Assembly: GCF_015291745.1 (NCBI RefSeq)
Contig: NZ_CP030059.1
Location: 2,011,501-2,075,500, forward strand
From: Bradyrhizobium sp. CCBAU 53351
GTDB taxonomy: Bacteria; Pseudomonadota; Alphaproteobacteria; Rhizobiales; Xanthobacteraceae
Direction of reading: 5' to 3'
Length of the DNA: 64,000 nucleotides
Position 1 is the first letter of the stretch; each line of letters starts with the position of its first letter. The notes below the pieces were generated by a model. The model worked only from the letters and a program-made list of their open reading frames with translations. It was not told where the DNA came from and searched no databases. The translations under genes were made by a program, and so were the position numbers. This document shows positions 1 through 8,006 of the stretch, one piece after another.

Positions 1-424
1 GCTCATTGCCGCCGACCTCGACGGGGTGGCGGACCTCGACGACATAGAGACGGTGTGCGTCGAGCGCGTCCGCGGTAAAGCTCTGGAAGGTCGAGGGCGC
101 GCTGGCGGCGCCGTGTGCGACCCAGCCGGCCGTGCCGCCGGCGACGAAAGCAACCAGCACAGCCGCGGCGGCGCCATAGAGCCATTGCCGCGGGCGGCGT
201 TCCAGCCGCTCGAGCTCCAGCCGCGCCGGCACCGGCTCCTGGGCAATGGAATCGTAGCGGGCGTGCAGCATCTCCGCCATCGCGCGCCAGGACTGCACGC
301 GCTCGGCCTCTTCAGGATGGGCGGCAAGCCAGGCCTCGACGTCGGCGCGGCGCTCGGCCGGCAGCTCGCCGTCGACATAGGCGTGCAGTTCGTCCTCGGT
401 CACTGGGATCTTGCGCTCGTTCAT
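1..424 (-). CDS. Membrane anti-sigma factor, C-terminus cut by the window edge
   Basis: The reading frame starts at the ATG at 424 and runs off the left edge, so about 141 residues are visible. Residues 8-60 are an acidic/basic helical segment (TEDELHAYVDGELPAERR), the usual cytoplasmic sigma-binding part of transmembrane anti-sigma factors. A hydrophobic segment at about residues 82-103 (LYGAAAAVLVAFVAGGTAGWVA) is the single membrane helix, and the rest would be periplasmic. It lies 106 bases downstream of an ECF sigma gene on the same strand, which is the normal pairing. I see no zinc-binding His/Cys motif, so it is not a ZAS-type protein on the visible part. The inducing signal cannot be read from the sequence. 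Confidence 0.82.
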   Translation of the reverse strand, partial: MNERKIPVTEDELHAYVDGELPAERRADVEAWLAAHPEEAERVQSWRAMAEMLHARYDSIAQEPVPARLELERLERRPRQWLYGAAAAVLVAFVAGGTAGWVAHGAASAPSTFQSFTADALDAHRLYVVEVRHPVEVGGNE

Positions 425-530
425 TTCGATCGTCTCTGGCTCTGTGGCCCTGAATGTCGTTCAAAGTTCAACTTCGCGTCGCTCATCGGCATGCTGCCGG
501 CGGACAATACGCGATGCATCAATCCTGCCA

Positions 531-1019
531 TCATTTCACCCGCCGCAGTGCCGGGCGCTCGCCTTCCAGCGAGGCCTTGACGTGGGCGCGGGCGCGGGCG
601 AGGCGCGACATCACGGTGCCGATCGGCACACCCTGGATGTCGGCGACCTCGCGGTAGCTCATGCCTTCCAGCATGACCAGCAGCAACACCGAGCGTTGCT
701 CCTCGACGAGCGTCGCCAGCGCCCTCTCGATGTCGCGGCCTTCGGCTTCGGTGCCGCTGGCATCCGGGTTGTTGTCCGTCAGCTGCATGAACTGCGGACG
801 CCTTGCCAGCGAGCGCCGCCGATTCTTGTTGAGGTTGGTCAGGATCGTGTAGAGCCAGCTCCTGACGTCGCCCCCGAGAAACAATCGCTCCGAGCGCAGG
901 GCCCGCACCAGCGTGTCCTGCACCAGATCGTCGGCTGCGTCCGCGTCGCGCGTGAGCGCGCGGGCGTAGCGGCGCAACGCCGGGATCATGGCTTCCACAC
1001 TCTGGCGAAACGCACTCAT
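531..1019 (-). CDS. ECF-family RNA polymerase sigma factor
   Basis: The protein has 162 residues, a normal ECF length with only regions 2 and 4. Region 2 (about residues 10-75) contains DLVQDTLVRAL and WLYTILTN, which bind core polymerase and the -10 element. Region 4 (about 100-155) ends with the helix-turn-helix MSYREVADIQGVPIGTVMSRLARAR for -35 recognition. The downstream gene encodes a transmembrane anti-sigma factor, so activity is probably controlled by sequestration at the membrane. A candidate ECF-type promoter lies about 50 bases upstream and may make the gene autoregulated. The regulon is unknown. Confidence 0.93.
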   Translation of the reverse strand: MSAFRQSVEAMIPALRRYARALTRDADAADDLVQDTLVRALRSERLFLGGDVRSWLYTILTNLNKNRRRSLARRPQFMQLTDNNPDASGTEAEGRDIERALATLVEEQRSVLLLVMLEGMSYREVADIQGVPIGTVMSRLARARAHVKASLEGERPALRRVK

Positions 1020-1067
1020 TGCGGTCTTGACGTCCTGGTGTCAGGCGCGAGCGCCCATAGCGATCAT

Positions 1068-1092
1068 AACACCCGAATGGAACGGCTATTCC
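1068..1092 (-). promoter_or_regulatory. Candidate ECF-type promoter of the sigma/anti-sigma operon
   Basis: Read on the minus strand, GGAATA (1092-1087) is followed after 16 bases by GTT (1070-1068). This resembles the GGAA / GTT pattern of many ECF-dependent promoters. It lies about 50 bases before the sigma start codon, a suitable place for autoregulation. It was found by eye and rests on two short motifs. Confidence 0.35.
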
Positions 1093-1192
1093 GCCGCTCT
1101 AAACAGCGTTAACACGGCGTATTAGGGCTGTACCGCAGGGGAGGGCTGGTGTACCTCCAGACCTCACCAAGAGTTCGACGGGACGTTCAAAA

Positions 1193-2008
1193 ATGGCGCA
1201 GAATTCAGGTCTGATGCAGGGAAAGCGCGGGGTGATCCTCGGTCTTGCCAACAACCGCTCGATCGCCTGGGGCATCGCCAAGGCATGCCACGCCGCCGGC
1301 GCCGAGCTCGCCTTCACCTATCAGGGCGATGCGCTGAAGAAGCGCGTCGAGCCGCTCGCCGCCGAGATCGGTGGTCTCGTGCTCGGCCATTGCGACGTCA
1401 CCGATGCTGCGACCATCGATGCCGCGTTCGCGGTGCTGAAGGAGAAGTGGGGCAAGATCGACTTCCTGGTGCACGCGATCGCCTATGGCGAGCAGCTCGA
1501 GGGCCGCTACGTCGACACCACGGCGGAGAATTTTTCCAAGTCGATGCTGATCTCCTGCTACTCGTTCACGGCCGTGGCGCAGCGCGCCGAGAAGCTGATG
1601 ACGGATGGCGGTTCGATGATCACGCTCTCCTATTACGGTGCCGAGAAGTGGATGCCGCATTACAACGTGATGGGCGTGGCCAAGGCGGCGCTGGAGGCTA
1701 GCGTACGCTATCTCGCCGCCGATCTCGGCGAGAAGAACATTCGCGTCAACGCGATCTCGGCCGGTCCCATCAAGACCCTCGCGGCATCCGGCATCGGCGA
1801 CTTCCGCTATATCCTGAAGTGGAACGAGACCAACGCGCCGATGCGGCGCAACGTTTCGACGGAAGACGTCGGCGGCAGCGCGTTGTATCTGCTCTCCGAC
1901 CTCTCGCGCGGCGTCACCGGCGAGGTGCATCACGTCGATTCCGGCTATCACGTGCTGGGCATGAAGCGGCCCGATGCCCCGGACATTTCGTTCGGCGGCA
2001 AGGACTAG
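1193..2008 (+). CDS. fabI: Enoyl-[acyl-carrier-protein] reductase (NADH), FabI type
   Basis: FabI carries out the last reduction of each fatty-acid elongation cycle, converting trans-2-enoyl-ACP to acyl-ACP with NADH. The 271-residue protein has the FabI version of the Rossmann motif (GLANNRSIAWGIAK, residues 17-30), which replaces the usual TGxxxGIG. The active-site pair is Tyr157 and Lys164 in the segment YYGAEKWMPHYNVMGVAK. The C-terminal VTGEVHHVDSGYH is also typical. A weak GGGA precedes the ATG. The following phosphatase gene starts 13 bases after the stop, so the two may be co-transcribed. Confidence 0.95.
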   Translation: MAQNSGLMQGKRGVILGLANNRSIAWGIAKACHAAGAELAFTYQGDALKKRVEPLAAEIGGLVLGHCDVTDAATIDAAFAVLKEKWGKIDFLVHAIAYGEQLEGRYVDTTAENFSKSMLISCYSFTAVAQRAEKLMTDGGSMITLSYYGAEKWMPHYNVMGVAKAALEASVRYLAADLGEKNIRVNAISAGPIKTLAASGIGDFRYILKWNETNAPMRRNVSTEDVGGSALYLLSDLSRGVTGEVHHVDSGYHVLGMKRPDAPDISFGGKD

Positions 2009-2021
2009 TTTCAAATCCGGA

Positions 2022-2621
2022 ATGGCCGTGCCCACGATCTACTATCTTCGCCACGGCGAGACCGAGTGGAATGCGCTCGGCAGGCTTCAGGGCACCAAGG
2101 ACATCCCGCTGAACGCGCGCGGGCGCGATCAAGCCATCCAGGCCGGCAGCATCCTCGCCGATTTGTTCAAGCGCGAGGGGCGCGACAAGGCGGCGCTGCC
2201 TTACGTGTCGAGCCCGCTCGGCCGTGCGCGCCAGACCATGGAGCTCGCGCGCGGCAAGCTCGAACTACCGGTTGCCGACTATGCGCTCGATGATCGGCTG
2301 CGCGAGATCGGCTACGGCAGCTGGGAAGGGCTGACGCTGGCCGAGAGCGAGGCGAAAGATCCTGACATTTACGCAAGGCGCCTCGCCGACAAATGGACGG
2401 TGGGTCCGGCGGGCGGGGAGACCTATGCCGACGTCCAAATCCGCGTGCGCGCCTGGTACGATCAGCTCCAGGCCGACACCGTCGCGGTCGCCCATGGCGG
2501 CACCTGCCGGGCCCTGATGGTGTCGCTTGGGCTGGAGACACCAGCCAGCGCCGCCGAGCTCTATATCCAGCAGGGCGCCGTCTACGTGTTCCGCGAGGGA
2601 CGGCTGGAGAAGTTCAGTTAG
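2022..2621 (+). CDS. Histidine phosphatase superfamily protein (phosphoglycerate-mutase-like)
   Basis: The 199-residue protein opens with YYLRHGETEWNALGRLQG, the RHG catalytic motif with the nucleophilic histidine at residue 11. The second catalytic histidine is in VAHGGTCRALM. The spacing fits cofactor-dependent phosphoglycerate mutases and related small phosphatases. At this length, shorter than glycolytic GpmA, and lacking obvious GpmA-specific insertions, a broad phosphatase role is more likely than glycolysis. I chose the ATG at 2022 because the upstream in-frame ATG lies inside the fabI coding region. Confidence 0.85.
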   Translation: MAVPTIYYLRHGETEWNALGRLQGTKDIPLNARGRDQAIQAGSILADLFKREGRDKAALPYVSSPLGRARQTMELARGKLELPVADYALDDRLREIGYGSWEGLTLAESEAKDPDIYARRLADKWTVGPAGGETYADVQIRVRAWYDQLQADTVAVAHGGTCRALMVSLGLETPASAAELYIQQGAVYVFREGRLEKFS

Positions 2622-2630
2622 GCCACCATC

Positions 2631-2731
2631 GTCATTCCGGGGCGGTGCGAAGCACCGAACCCGGAATCTCGAGATTCCCCGGTGCGCAATTGCGCACCTG
2701 CGGTCTGGTCCTTCGGACCATCCTGGAATGA
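2631..2731 (+). repeat. Intergenic palindromic repeat (cattccggg family)
   Basis: The stretch starts gtcattccggggcg and ends cctggaatga, so its two ends are roughly inverted copies. Between them are several short perfect hairpins: GGTGC/GCACC around 2644-2656, GAATC/GATTC near 2665-2677, GGTGCGC/GCGCACC near 2681-2698 and GGTC/GACC near 2707-2719. Related copies occur at 8157-8200 and 27958-28063 in this window. This is the form of a dispersed REP-like element. Confidence 0.75.
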
Positions 2732-2770
2732 AGGAACGGGGTTGAACGCCGTGTTCCGCGGCGCTACCAC

Positions 2771-2786
2771 AAGTCAGAACTGACTT
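2771..2786. promoter_or_regulatory. Perfect short palindrome upstream of aroC
   Basis: AAGTCAG and CTGACTT form a perfect 7-base inverted repeat separated by two bases, ending 18 bases before the aroC start codon. It could be an operator or a small leader hairpin near the ribosome-binding region. No regulator can be assigned from the sequence. Confidence 0.3.
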
Positions 2787-2804
2787 ACGAACCACCGAGC
2801 AGCG

Positions 2805-3893
2805 ATGTCCTTCAACACCTTCGGCCACATGTTCCGCGTCACCACCTTCGGCGAAAGCCATGGGGTGGCTATCGGCTGCGTGGTCGACGGCTGTCCGCCC
2901 ATGATCCCGCTCACCGAGGCCGACATCCAGGGCGACCTCGATCGCCGCCGGCCCGGTCAATCGCGCTTCACCACCCAGCGCCAGGAGCCGGACCAGGTCA
3001 AAATCCTCTCCGGCGTGATGGCGCATCCGGAGACCGGCGTGCAGGTGACGACGGGCACGCCGATCGGGCTCCTGATCGAGAACACCGACCAGCGCTCGAA
3101 GGACTATTCCGAGATCAAGGACAAGTTTCGCCCCGGGCACGCCGACTTCACCTATGAAGCCAAATACGGCCTGCGCGATTATCGCGGCGGCGGCCGCTCG
3201 TCCGCGCGCGAGACCGCGACGCGCGTCGCGGCCGGTGCGATCGCGCGAAAAGTGCTGCCCGACGTCCGCGTGCGGGGCGCTCTGGTGCAGATGGGCCCGC
3301 ACAAGATCGACCGCGCCAAGTGGGACTGGGACGAGATCGCAAGGAATCCGTTCTTCTGCCCGGACAAGGACAAGGCCGCGTTTTTCGAGACCTATCTCGA
3401 CGGCATCCGCAAGAGCGGCTCCTCGATCGGCGCGGTGATCGAAATCGTCGCCGAAGGCGTGCCCGCCGGACTGGGCGCGCCGATCTACGCCAAGCTCGAT
3501 TCCGATCTGGCGGGGGCGATGATGACCATCAACGCGGTGAAGGGCGTCGAGATCGGCGCCGGCTTTGGCGCGGCCGAGCTCACCGGCGAGGAGAATGCCG
3601 ACGAGATGCGCACCGGCAATGACGGTACGCGCTTCCTGTCCAACCATGCCGGCGGCGTGCTGGGCGGGATCTCCACGGGGCAGCCGGTGGTGGTGCGTTT
3701 CGCGGTGAAGCCGACCTCCTCGATCCTGCAGCCCCGCCGGACTGTCGATCGCCAGGGCGCAGACACCGAAATCTTCACGAAGGGCCGCCATGACCCCTGC
3801 GTCGGCATCCGCGCCGTTCCCGTCGGCGAGGCCATGATGGCGTGCGTGCTGGCCGACCACTTTCTGCGCGACCGCGGGCAGGTGGGGCGCTAG
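2805..3893 (+). CDS. aroC: Chorismate synthase
   Basis: AroC converts 5-enolpyruvylshikimate-3-phosphate to chorismate, the branch point to aromatic amino acids, folate and quinones, using reduced FMN. The 362-residue length is normal. Family signatures are present: GESHG near residue 17, the [12 protein letters not shown] segment, [15 protein letters not shown] and [21 protein letters not shown]. The C-terminal part has [14 protein letters not shown] and [18 protein letters not shown]. The gene stands alone with a REP-like repeat and a short palindrome in front of it. Confidence 0.97.
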   Translation: MSFNTFGHMFRVTTFGESHGVAIGCVVDGCPPMIPLTEADIQGDLDRRRPGQSRFTTQRQEPDQVKILSGVMAHPETGVQVTTGTPIGLLIENTDQRSKDYSEIKDKFRPGHADFTYEAKYGLRDYRGGGRSSARETATRVAAGAIARKVLPDVRVRGALVQMGPHKIDRAKWDWDEIARNPFFCPDKDKAAFFETYLDGIRKSGSSIGAVIEIVAEGVPAGLGAPIYAKLDSDLAGAMMTINAVKGVEIGAGFGAAELTGEENADEMRTGNDGTRFLSNHAGGVLGGISTGQPVVVRFAVKPTSSILQPRRTVDRQGADTEIFTKGRHDPCVGIRAVPVGEAMMACVLADHFLRDRGQVGR

Positions 3894-3971
3894 CGCCGAG
3901 TAGGGCGTCGCGCCGCGGTACTACCCACCGCGCAGCTTGACGATCCCGCAACTTCGTCAGCAAATGCGGGC

Positions 3972-5162
3972 ATGCAAAGCTCCGAGCTCCAGCGCGTCTC
4001 TAACTGGCTGATCGACGGCGCTTGGGCAGCTCAGGAGTCGACCGTAGGGATTGCCGATTTCTGCGAACATCTCGTCGCGGCCGGCCTGCCGCTGACGCGT
4101 TTCGGCATTTTCATCCGTACGCTGCATCCCGAAGTCTTCGGCCGCAACTTCATCTGGCGGCAGGGGGAGGAGGTCGAAGTCGGCACCGTCGATTTCGACA
4201 TCCTGGACACCCCCGAATTCGCCCGCAGTCCGCTCCGCATCGTCTTCGAGCAGGGCATCGAGGTCAGGGGACGCGCAAGCGATCCCCACAGCACGCGGTT
4301 TCCGTTCGTCAACGACATGCGGGCCGAAGGCGCGACCGACTACGTCGCGGTGCCGATGCCGTTTCTCGACGGCTCGGTCCATGCCACGAGCTGGGTGACA
4401 CGGCATCCGGGCGGCTTCAGCGATGACCATATCGCGGCGATCCGGTCCATCGTGACGCCGCTGGCGCGCGTCAGCGAGATCATCACCCTGCGCCGTACCG
4501 CCGAGATGCTGCTCGACACCTATGTGGGCAACCGCGCCGGCGCGCGCATCCTCGGCGGCCAGATCCGCCGTGGCCATAACGACACGATGCAGGCCGCGAT
4601 CTGGCTCTCGGACCTGCGCGGCTTCACCGCGCTCTCGGACCGGCTGCCCGCCGAGACCGTCGTCGAGATCCTCAACCACTATTTCGATTGCCAGGTCACC
4701 GCGATCCGTGGCCATGGCGGCGAGGTACTGAAATTCATGGGCGACGGCCTGCTCGCGGTGTTTCCGATCGACGAATATGTCGGCGACGCCGCTCATGTCT
4801 GCGCGCGCGTGCTGGAAGCGGCGCGCGAATCCCGCGCCAGCGTCGAGGCGCTGGCCTTTCCAGTCGGCGACGCCGTCGAGCGCTTCCGCTTCGGTGTCGC
4901 GCTGCATGTCGGCAACATCCTCTACGGCAATATCGGCGGCGGCAACCGCCTCGACTTCACCTGCATCGGCCCCGCGGTGAACCTTGCCGCAAGGCTTGAG
5001 AAGATCACGGGTCGGCTGGGGCGGACCGTCGTCGCCTCGGAAGGTTTTGCCAATGTCTGCCGGCACGACTGGCACGAGCTCGGCGAATTTCCGATTGCCG
5101 GGTTCTCCAAGGCGCAGCGCGTGTACGGGCTGGCGGAAGAGACGCCGGCGCTGGTCGATTGA
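3972..5162 (+). CDS. Class III adenylate/guanylate cyclase with N-terminal sensor region
   Basis: The 396-residue protein ends in a class III nucleotide cyclase domain (about residues 205-390). The two metal-binding aspartates are seen in WLSDLRGFTALSDRL and FMGDGLLAVF. The transition-state region NRLDFTCIGPAVNLAARLE is intact. Residues 1-195 resemble the regulatory half found in many rhizobial cyclases and show no membrane segment or signal peptide, so the enzyme should be cytoplasmic. It makes cAMP or cGMP; the DFTCIGP substrate region cannot decide between them by eye. Rhizobial genomes carry many such cyclases. Confidence 0.88.
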   Translation: MQSSELQRVSNWLIDGAWAAQESTVGIADFCEHLVAAGLPLTRFGIFIRTLHPEVFGRNFIWRQGEEVEVGTVDFDILDTPEFARSPLRIVFEQGIEVRGRASDPHSTRFPFVNDMRAEGATDYVAVPMPFLDGSVHATSWVTRHPGGFSDDHIAAIRSIVTPLARVSEIITLRRTAEMLLDTYVGNRAGARILGGQIRRGHNDTMQAAIWLSDLRGFTALSDRLPAETVVEILNHYFDCQVTAIRGHGGEVLKFMGDGLLAVFPIDEYVGDAAHVCARVLEAARESRASVEALAFPVGDAVERFRFGVALHVGNILYGNIGGGNRLDFTCIGPAVNLAARLEKITGRLGRTVVASEGFANVCRHDWHELGEFPIAGFSKAQRVYGLAEETPALVD

Positions 5163-5166
5163 GCCG

Positions 5167-5472
5167 CTATTCCTCCGGCTCGGTCGTGAACAGCAGTGGA
5201 TAGCCCTTGGCGCGGCCGGCGTCGGTGGCGCGGGTCGCCTTGGTCTCGGCGACGTCCTTGGTGAATACGGCGACGACGCAGGCCCCTAGCTTGTGGGCGG
5301 TGATCATGACCTTAAAGGCCTGATCCTCCGTCATGCGGAATTCGGCCTTCAGCACCATGGTGACGAATTCGCGCGGCGTGTAGTCATCGTTGATCAGGAT
5401 GACCTTGTGCAGCTTCGGCCGCTCGACCTTGGTCTTCGTCCTGGTTTTCGGCTTGGTAACGGTGTCGTTCAT
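5167..5472 (-). CDS. clpS: ATP-dependent Clp protease adaptor ClpS (ClpS2-like)
   Basis: ClpS binds proteins with N-terminal Leu, Phe, Tyr or Trp and hands them to ClpAP for degradation (the N-degron pathway). The 101-residue protein has the core HKVILINDDYTPREFVTMVL and the C-terminal AHKLGACVVAVFTKDVAETK. In E. coli ClpS the segment reads NDDYTPMEFV, with Met40 at the mouth of the binding pocket. Here that Met is Arg, as I recall for ClpS2 proteins of alphaproteobacteria, which are reported to be more selective. A strong AGGAGG precedes the ATG. No clpA is next to it in this window. Confidence 0.93.
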   Translation of the reverse strand: MNDTVTKPKTRTKTKVERPKLHKVILINDDYTPREFVTMVLKAEFRMTEDQAFKVMITAHKLGACVVAVFTKDVAETKATRATDAGRAKGYPLLFTTEPEE

Positions 5473-5514
5473 TCCGCCTCCTGGAATCGGCGGGCTCGGT
5501 TCCAGCCGCGGCGA

Positions 5515-5856
5515 TCAGCTCGCAGCCTTCTCACCATATTGCAGGACCTGCACCTTCTCCAAGGTGATCAGCCCGCTCGACATCATGCCATCCAGGATGG
5601 GCAGGAATGCGTTGATGTTGTCCTCGCTGTCGACGATCTCGATCAGCAGCGGCAAATCTTCCGAAAGCCGCAGGATCTTCGAGGTGTGCAGCCGGCTCGA
5701 TTTGCCGAAGCCCATGGGCCCGCGCAGCACGGTGGCGCCGGCAAGGTGCCGCTCGCGCGCCGTCATCACGATCGCTTCATAGAGCGGTTTGCCCTCGAAA
5801 TGATCGCTCTCGCCGATGAAAATCCGGAGCGAAACTGCCTGATTGGGAATTTGCAT
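5515..5856 (-). CDS. DUF190 family protein, last gene of the fluoride-resistance operon
   Basis: The 113-residue protein begins MQIPNQAVSLRIFIGESD and contains HLAGATVLRGPMGFGKSSRLH, the hallmark of DUF190, a small PII-like fold. DUF190 genes are often found beside crcB and are thought to be regulatory or accessory to fluoride export, but their biochemical role is not settled. AGGAG lies just before the start. The upstream crcB stop is 2 bases away, so the genes are co-transcribed and probably translationally coupled. A longer in-frame extension upstream overlaps crcB and was rejected. Confidence 0.88.
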   Translation of the reverse strand: MQIPNQAVSLRIFIGESDHFEGKPLYEAIVMTARERHLAGATVLRGPMGFGKSSRLHTSKILRLSEDLPLLIEIVDSEDNINAFLPILDGMMSSGLITLEKVQVLQYGEKAAS

Positions 5857-5858
5857 GG

Positions 5859-6284
5859 TCAGCTCCTTGTCAAGCGGTTGTAGCGGCTCGCCATGATATG
5901 GCCGCTCCATACCGACACCAGCCAGCAGATCACGGAAGCGGCGATGTAGGCGAGCGCCGTGTATTTCATGCCGCCATGGAGCAGGCGGAAGGTCTCCAGG
6001 CTGAAAGTCGAAAAGGTGGTGTAGCCGCCGCAGAACCCGGTCATGACGAACTGCCGGTGCTCGGGCCGCGCCAGCATCCGGCCATCCGGGCCGGTCAGCG
6101 TCGCGTAGAAGCCGATGATCAGCGAGCCCGTCGCGTTGATGAACAGCGTAGCGAAGGGAAAGCCCGGTCCGGTATCGAGTGCAAGCCCGACCAGATAACG
6201 CGTCAGGCCGCCGACGATGCTGCCGGCGGCAACCCAGGCATAGAGCATTGCAGTGCGCCAGCGCTCGGCGGAAGGGGAGTTCAT
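5859..6284 (-). CDS. crcB: Fluoride channel subunit CrcB/Fluc (first of a pair)
   Basis: Fluc proteins are small four-helix membrane proteins that dimerise to form a fluoride channel and so prevent fluoride build-up in the cytoplasm. This 141-residue subunit has the INATGSLIIGF motif with the conserved Asn, and GFCGGYTTFSTFSLETF with both pore phenylalanines (TTFSTF). Met13 is an alternative start. It lies 6 bases after the second crcB gene and 2 bases before the DUF190 gene. Tandem, non-identical crcB genes usually encode a heterodimeric channel. Confidence 0.94.
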   Translation of the reverse strand: MNSPSAERWRTAMLYAWVAAGSIVGGLTRYLVGLALDTGPGFPFATLFINATGSLIIGFYATLTGPDGRMLARPEHRQFVMTGFCGGYTTFSTFSLETFRLLHGGMKYTALAYIAASVICWLVSVWSGHIMASRYNRLTRS

Positions 6285-6290
6285 CAGCCG

Positions 6291-6680
6291 CTAGCCTCCC
6301 AGACGATCCGCAAGGAGGAAGCCGCAACTGACGGCGGCAAGGCACAGTCCGACGGAGAACACGATGTTGCCGAGCGCGTGCATCGGCTCGCCGCTTCGCG
6401 CGAGCGTCAGCGTCTGCAGGCTGAACGAGGACACCGTGGTGTAGCAGCCGAGAAATCCTGTCACCGCGAACAGCCACGGATCGGGCGTGGCGAACACCGA
6501 GCCGGGATGGGTCGCCAGCGCGCCGAAAATGCCGATCAGGAAGGCGCCGGTGACGTTGATGGTCATGGTGCCCCACGGAAAGGTCTCGCCCAGCCGCCGC
6601 GCGATCGCACCGGAGACGAAATAGCGTGTGCAGCCCCCTAGGGCGCTACCGACCACGATCGCGATTGCTCCGCTCAGCAC
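6291..6680 (-). CDS. crcB: Fluoride channel subunit CrcB/Fluc (second of a pair)
   Basis: The best start is the GTG at 6680, preceded by GGGAGG nine bases upstream; it gives a 129-residue, four-helix protein. A longer in-frame extension runs back into the MFS gene and is unlikely. The motif INVTGAFLIG keeps the conserved Asn. The pore motif reads GFLGCYTTVSSFSLQTL, so the first pore Phe of TTFSTF is Val here while the second Phe is kept. Its partner has both, which fits an asymmetric heterodimer. It starts 16 bases after the MFS stop codon. Confidence 0.93.
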   Translation of the reverse strand: MLSGAIAIVVGSALGGCTRYFVSGAIARRLGETFPWGTMTINVTGAFLIGIFGALATHPGSVFATPDPWLFAVTGFLGCYTTVSSFSLQTLTLARSGEPMHALGNIVFSVGLCLAAVSCGFLLADRLGG

Positions 6681-6696
6681 GATGAACAGCCTCCCG

Positions 6697-7908
6697 TCAT
6701 GATTTATCTTCCGCCGCCAGACCGTTGCCGACGGCGAGCAGCCCGATGAGCGCGACCAGCGCGAAGCCGAGTCCCGCAAGGAACGTTCCCGCCGGACCAT
6801 AGACGTCCCACAGCGCGCCCGCGATCACGCTCGCGGCCAGCAGAGCAAGGCCGGTGAACAGATTGAAATAGCCGAACGCGGTGCCGCGCAGGTTCGGCGG
6901 TGCGGCATCGGCGACGAGGGCCGAGAGCAGGCCCTGCGTCAGCCCCATATGCAGTCCCCACAGCACCACACCGAGCGCGAGGCCTGCCAGATTAGGCAGC
7001 AGCGCAAGCGCCAGATCGGCCCCGGCGAGGAAGACGAGCCCGAGCGCGAGCAGGCCGGTCCGGTTGATCCGGTCCGAGAGCACGCCGGCCGGATAGGCCG
7101 ACATGGCGTAGACGATGTTCATCAGCACCAGCACCGCCGGCACCCACATCGCATTCAGCCCGATGTTCTGTGCGCGCAGGATCAGGAAGGCCTCGCTGAA
7201 ACGCGCCAGCGTGAAGATGATTCCGACGGCGACGACGCGCCAATAGACCGCTCCGAGCTGCCGCATCGCGGCGAGGTTGAGCGGATTTTTTGCAGGCTCC
7301 CGGCTTGGGTCCGGCTCCGGCTCGCTCACCGCGAACGCGATCAAGCCGAAGGACAGGAAGGCCGGCAGCACCGCGACCCAGAACACGATGGAAAAATTAT
7401 CTGCCGTCCACCACATCAGGCCGATCGCTACCAGCGGTCCGACGAAGGCGCCGATGGTGTCGAGCGATTGCCGCAGGCCAAAGCTCGCGCCGCGCAGGCC
7501 GACGGGAGCGATATCGGCGATCAGCGCATCGCGCGGCGCGCCGCGAATGCCCTTGCCCACGCGGTCGATGAACCGCGCCGCCACCAGCCATCCGACGCTG
7601 GGCGCAAGCGGGAACAGCGGCTTGGTCAATGCGGCGAGGCCATAGCCGAGTGCGGCGAGCAGCTTGCGGCGGCCGAGCCAGTCCGACAGCGCGCCGGAGA
7701 AGATCTTGGTGATCGAGGCGGTCGCCTCCGCAATGCCCTCGATGAAGCCGACGGTCAGTGTCGAAGCGCCGAGCACGGTGACGAGATAGACCGGCAGCAG
7801 CGCGTGGATCATCTCGGAGGAGATGTCCATCAGCATCGAGACGAAGCCGAGCACCCAGATTCCTCTCGGTAGCCCGCTACGTGCGGCATTCGATGTCGTC
7901 GTCGTCAC
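6697..7908 (-). CDS. MFS transporter, first gene of the riboswitch-controlled fluoride operon
   Basis: The 403-residue protein has about 12 hydrophobic segments. After membrane helix 2 it has the MFS loop SGALSDWLGRRKLLAALGYG, and after the central loop (EPEPDPSREPAKNP) a second six-helix half. I chose the GTG at 7908 because GGAGAAGGCG lies just upstream. It leads the crcB-crcB-DUF190 genes with short spacings, so the riboswitch in its leader controls all four. The substrate is unknown. By position, export of fluoride-related ions or repair of their effects is an inference only. Confidence 0.88.
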   Translation of the reverse strand: MTTTTSNAARSGLPRGIWVLGFVSMLMDISSEMIHALLPVYLVTVLGASTLTVGFIEGIAEATASITKIFSGALSDWLGRRKLLAALGYGLAALTKPLFPLAPSVGWLVAARFIDRVGKGIRGAPRDALIADIAPVGLRGASFGLRQSLDTIGAFVGPLVAIGLMWWTADNFSIVFWVAVLPAFLSFGLIAFAVSEPEPDPSREPAKNPLNLAAMRQLGAVYWRVVAVGIIFTLARFSEAFLILRAQNIGLNAMWVPAVLVLMNIVYAMSAYPAGVLSDRINRTGLLALGLVFLAGADLALALLPNLAGLALGVVLWGLHMGLTQGLLSALVADAAPPNLRGTAFGYFNLFTGLALLAASVIAGALWDVYGPAGTFLAGLGFALVALIGLLAVGNGLAAEDKS

Positions 7909-7942
7909 GTCTTCGCCTTCTCCTGGCCTTGCACCAGACAAC

Positions 7943-7966
7943 AAAAAACCCGCCACCGGCGGGTTT
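7943..7966 (-). terminator. Intrinsic terminator of the fluoride riboswitch (expression platform)
   Basis: On the minus strand a CCCGCC/GGCGGG stem with a GGT or similar small loop, extendable by flanking A-T pairs, is followed by six T residues. It lies between the aptamer and the MFS start codon, 34 bases before the latter. That position makes it the regulated attenuator of the operon and not the end of a gene. Confidence 0.85.
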
Positions 7967-8006
7967 GTCCATGCTCCCGCCGAAGGCAGAGGCTCAAAGA
8001 TTGCCC

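Noticed and set aside
1079-1109. GGAAC ... CGTT pattern resembling an EcfG promoter upstream of fabI
   Set aside because: The spacing is about 23 bases, while EcfG sites need 16-17.
2265-3860. Long open frame of 531 codons opposite aroC
   Set aside because: Antisense to aroC, with low-complexity Arg/His/Ala composition and no motif.
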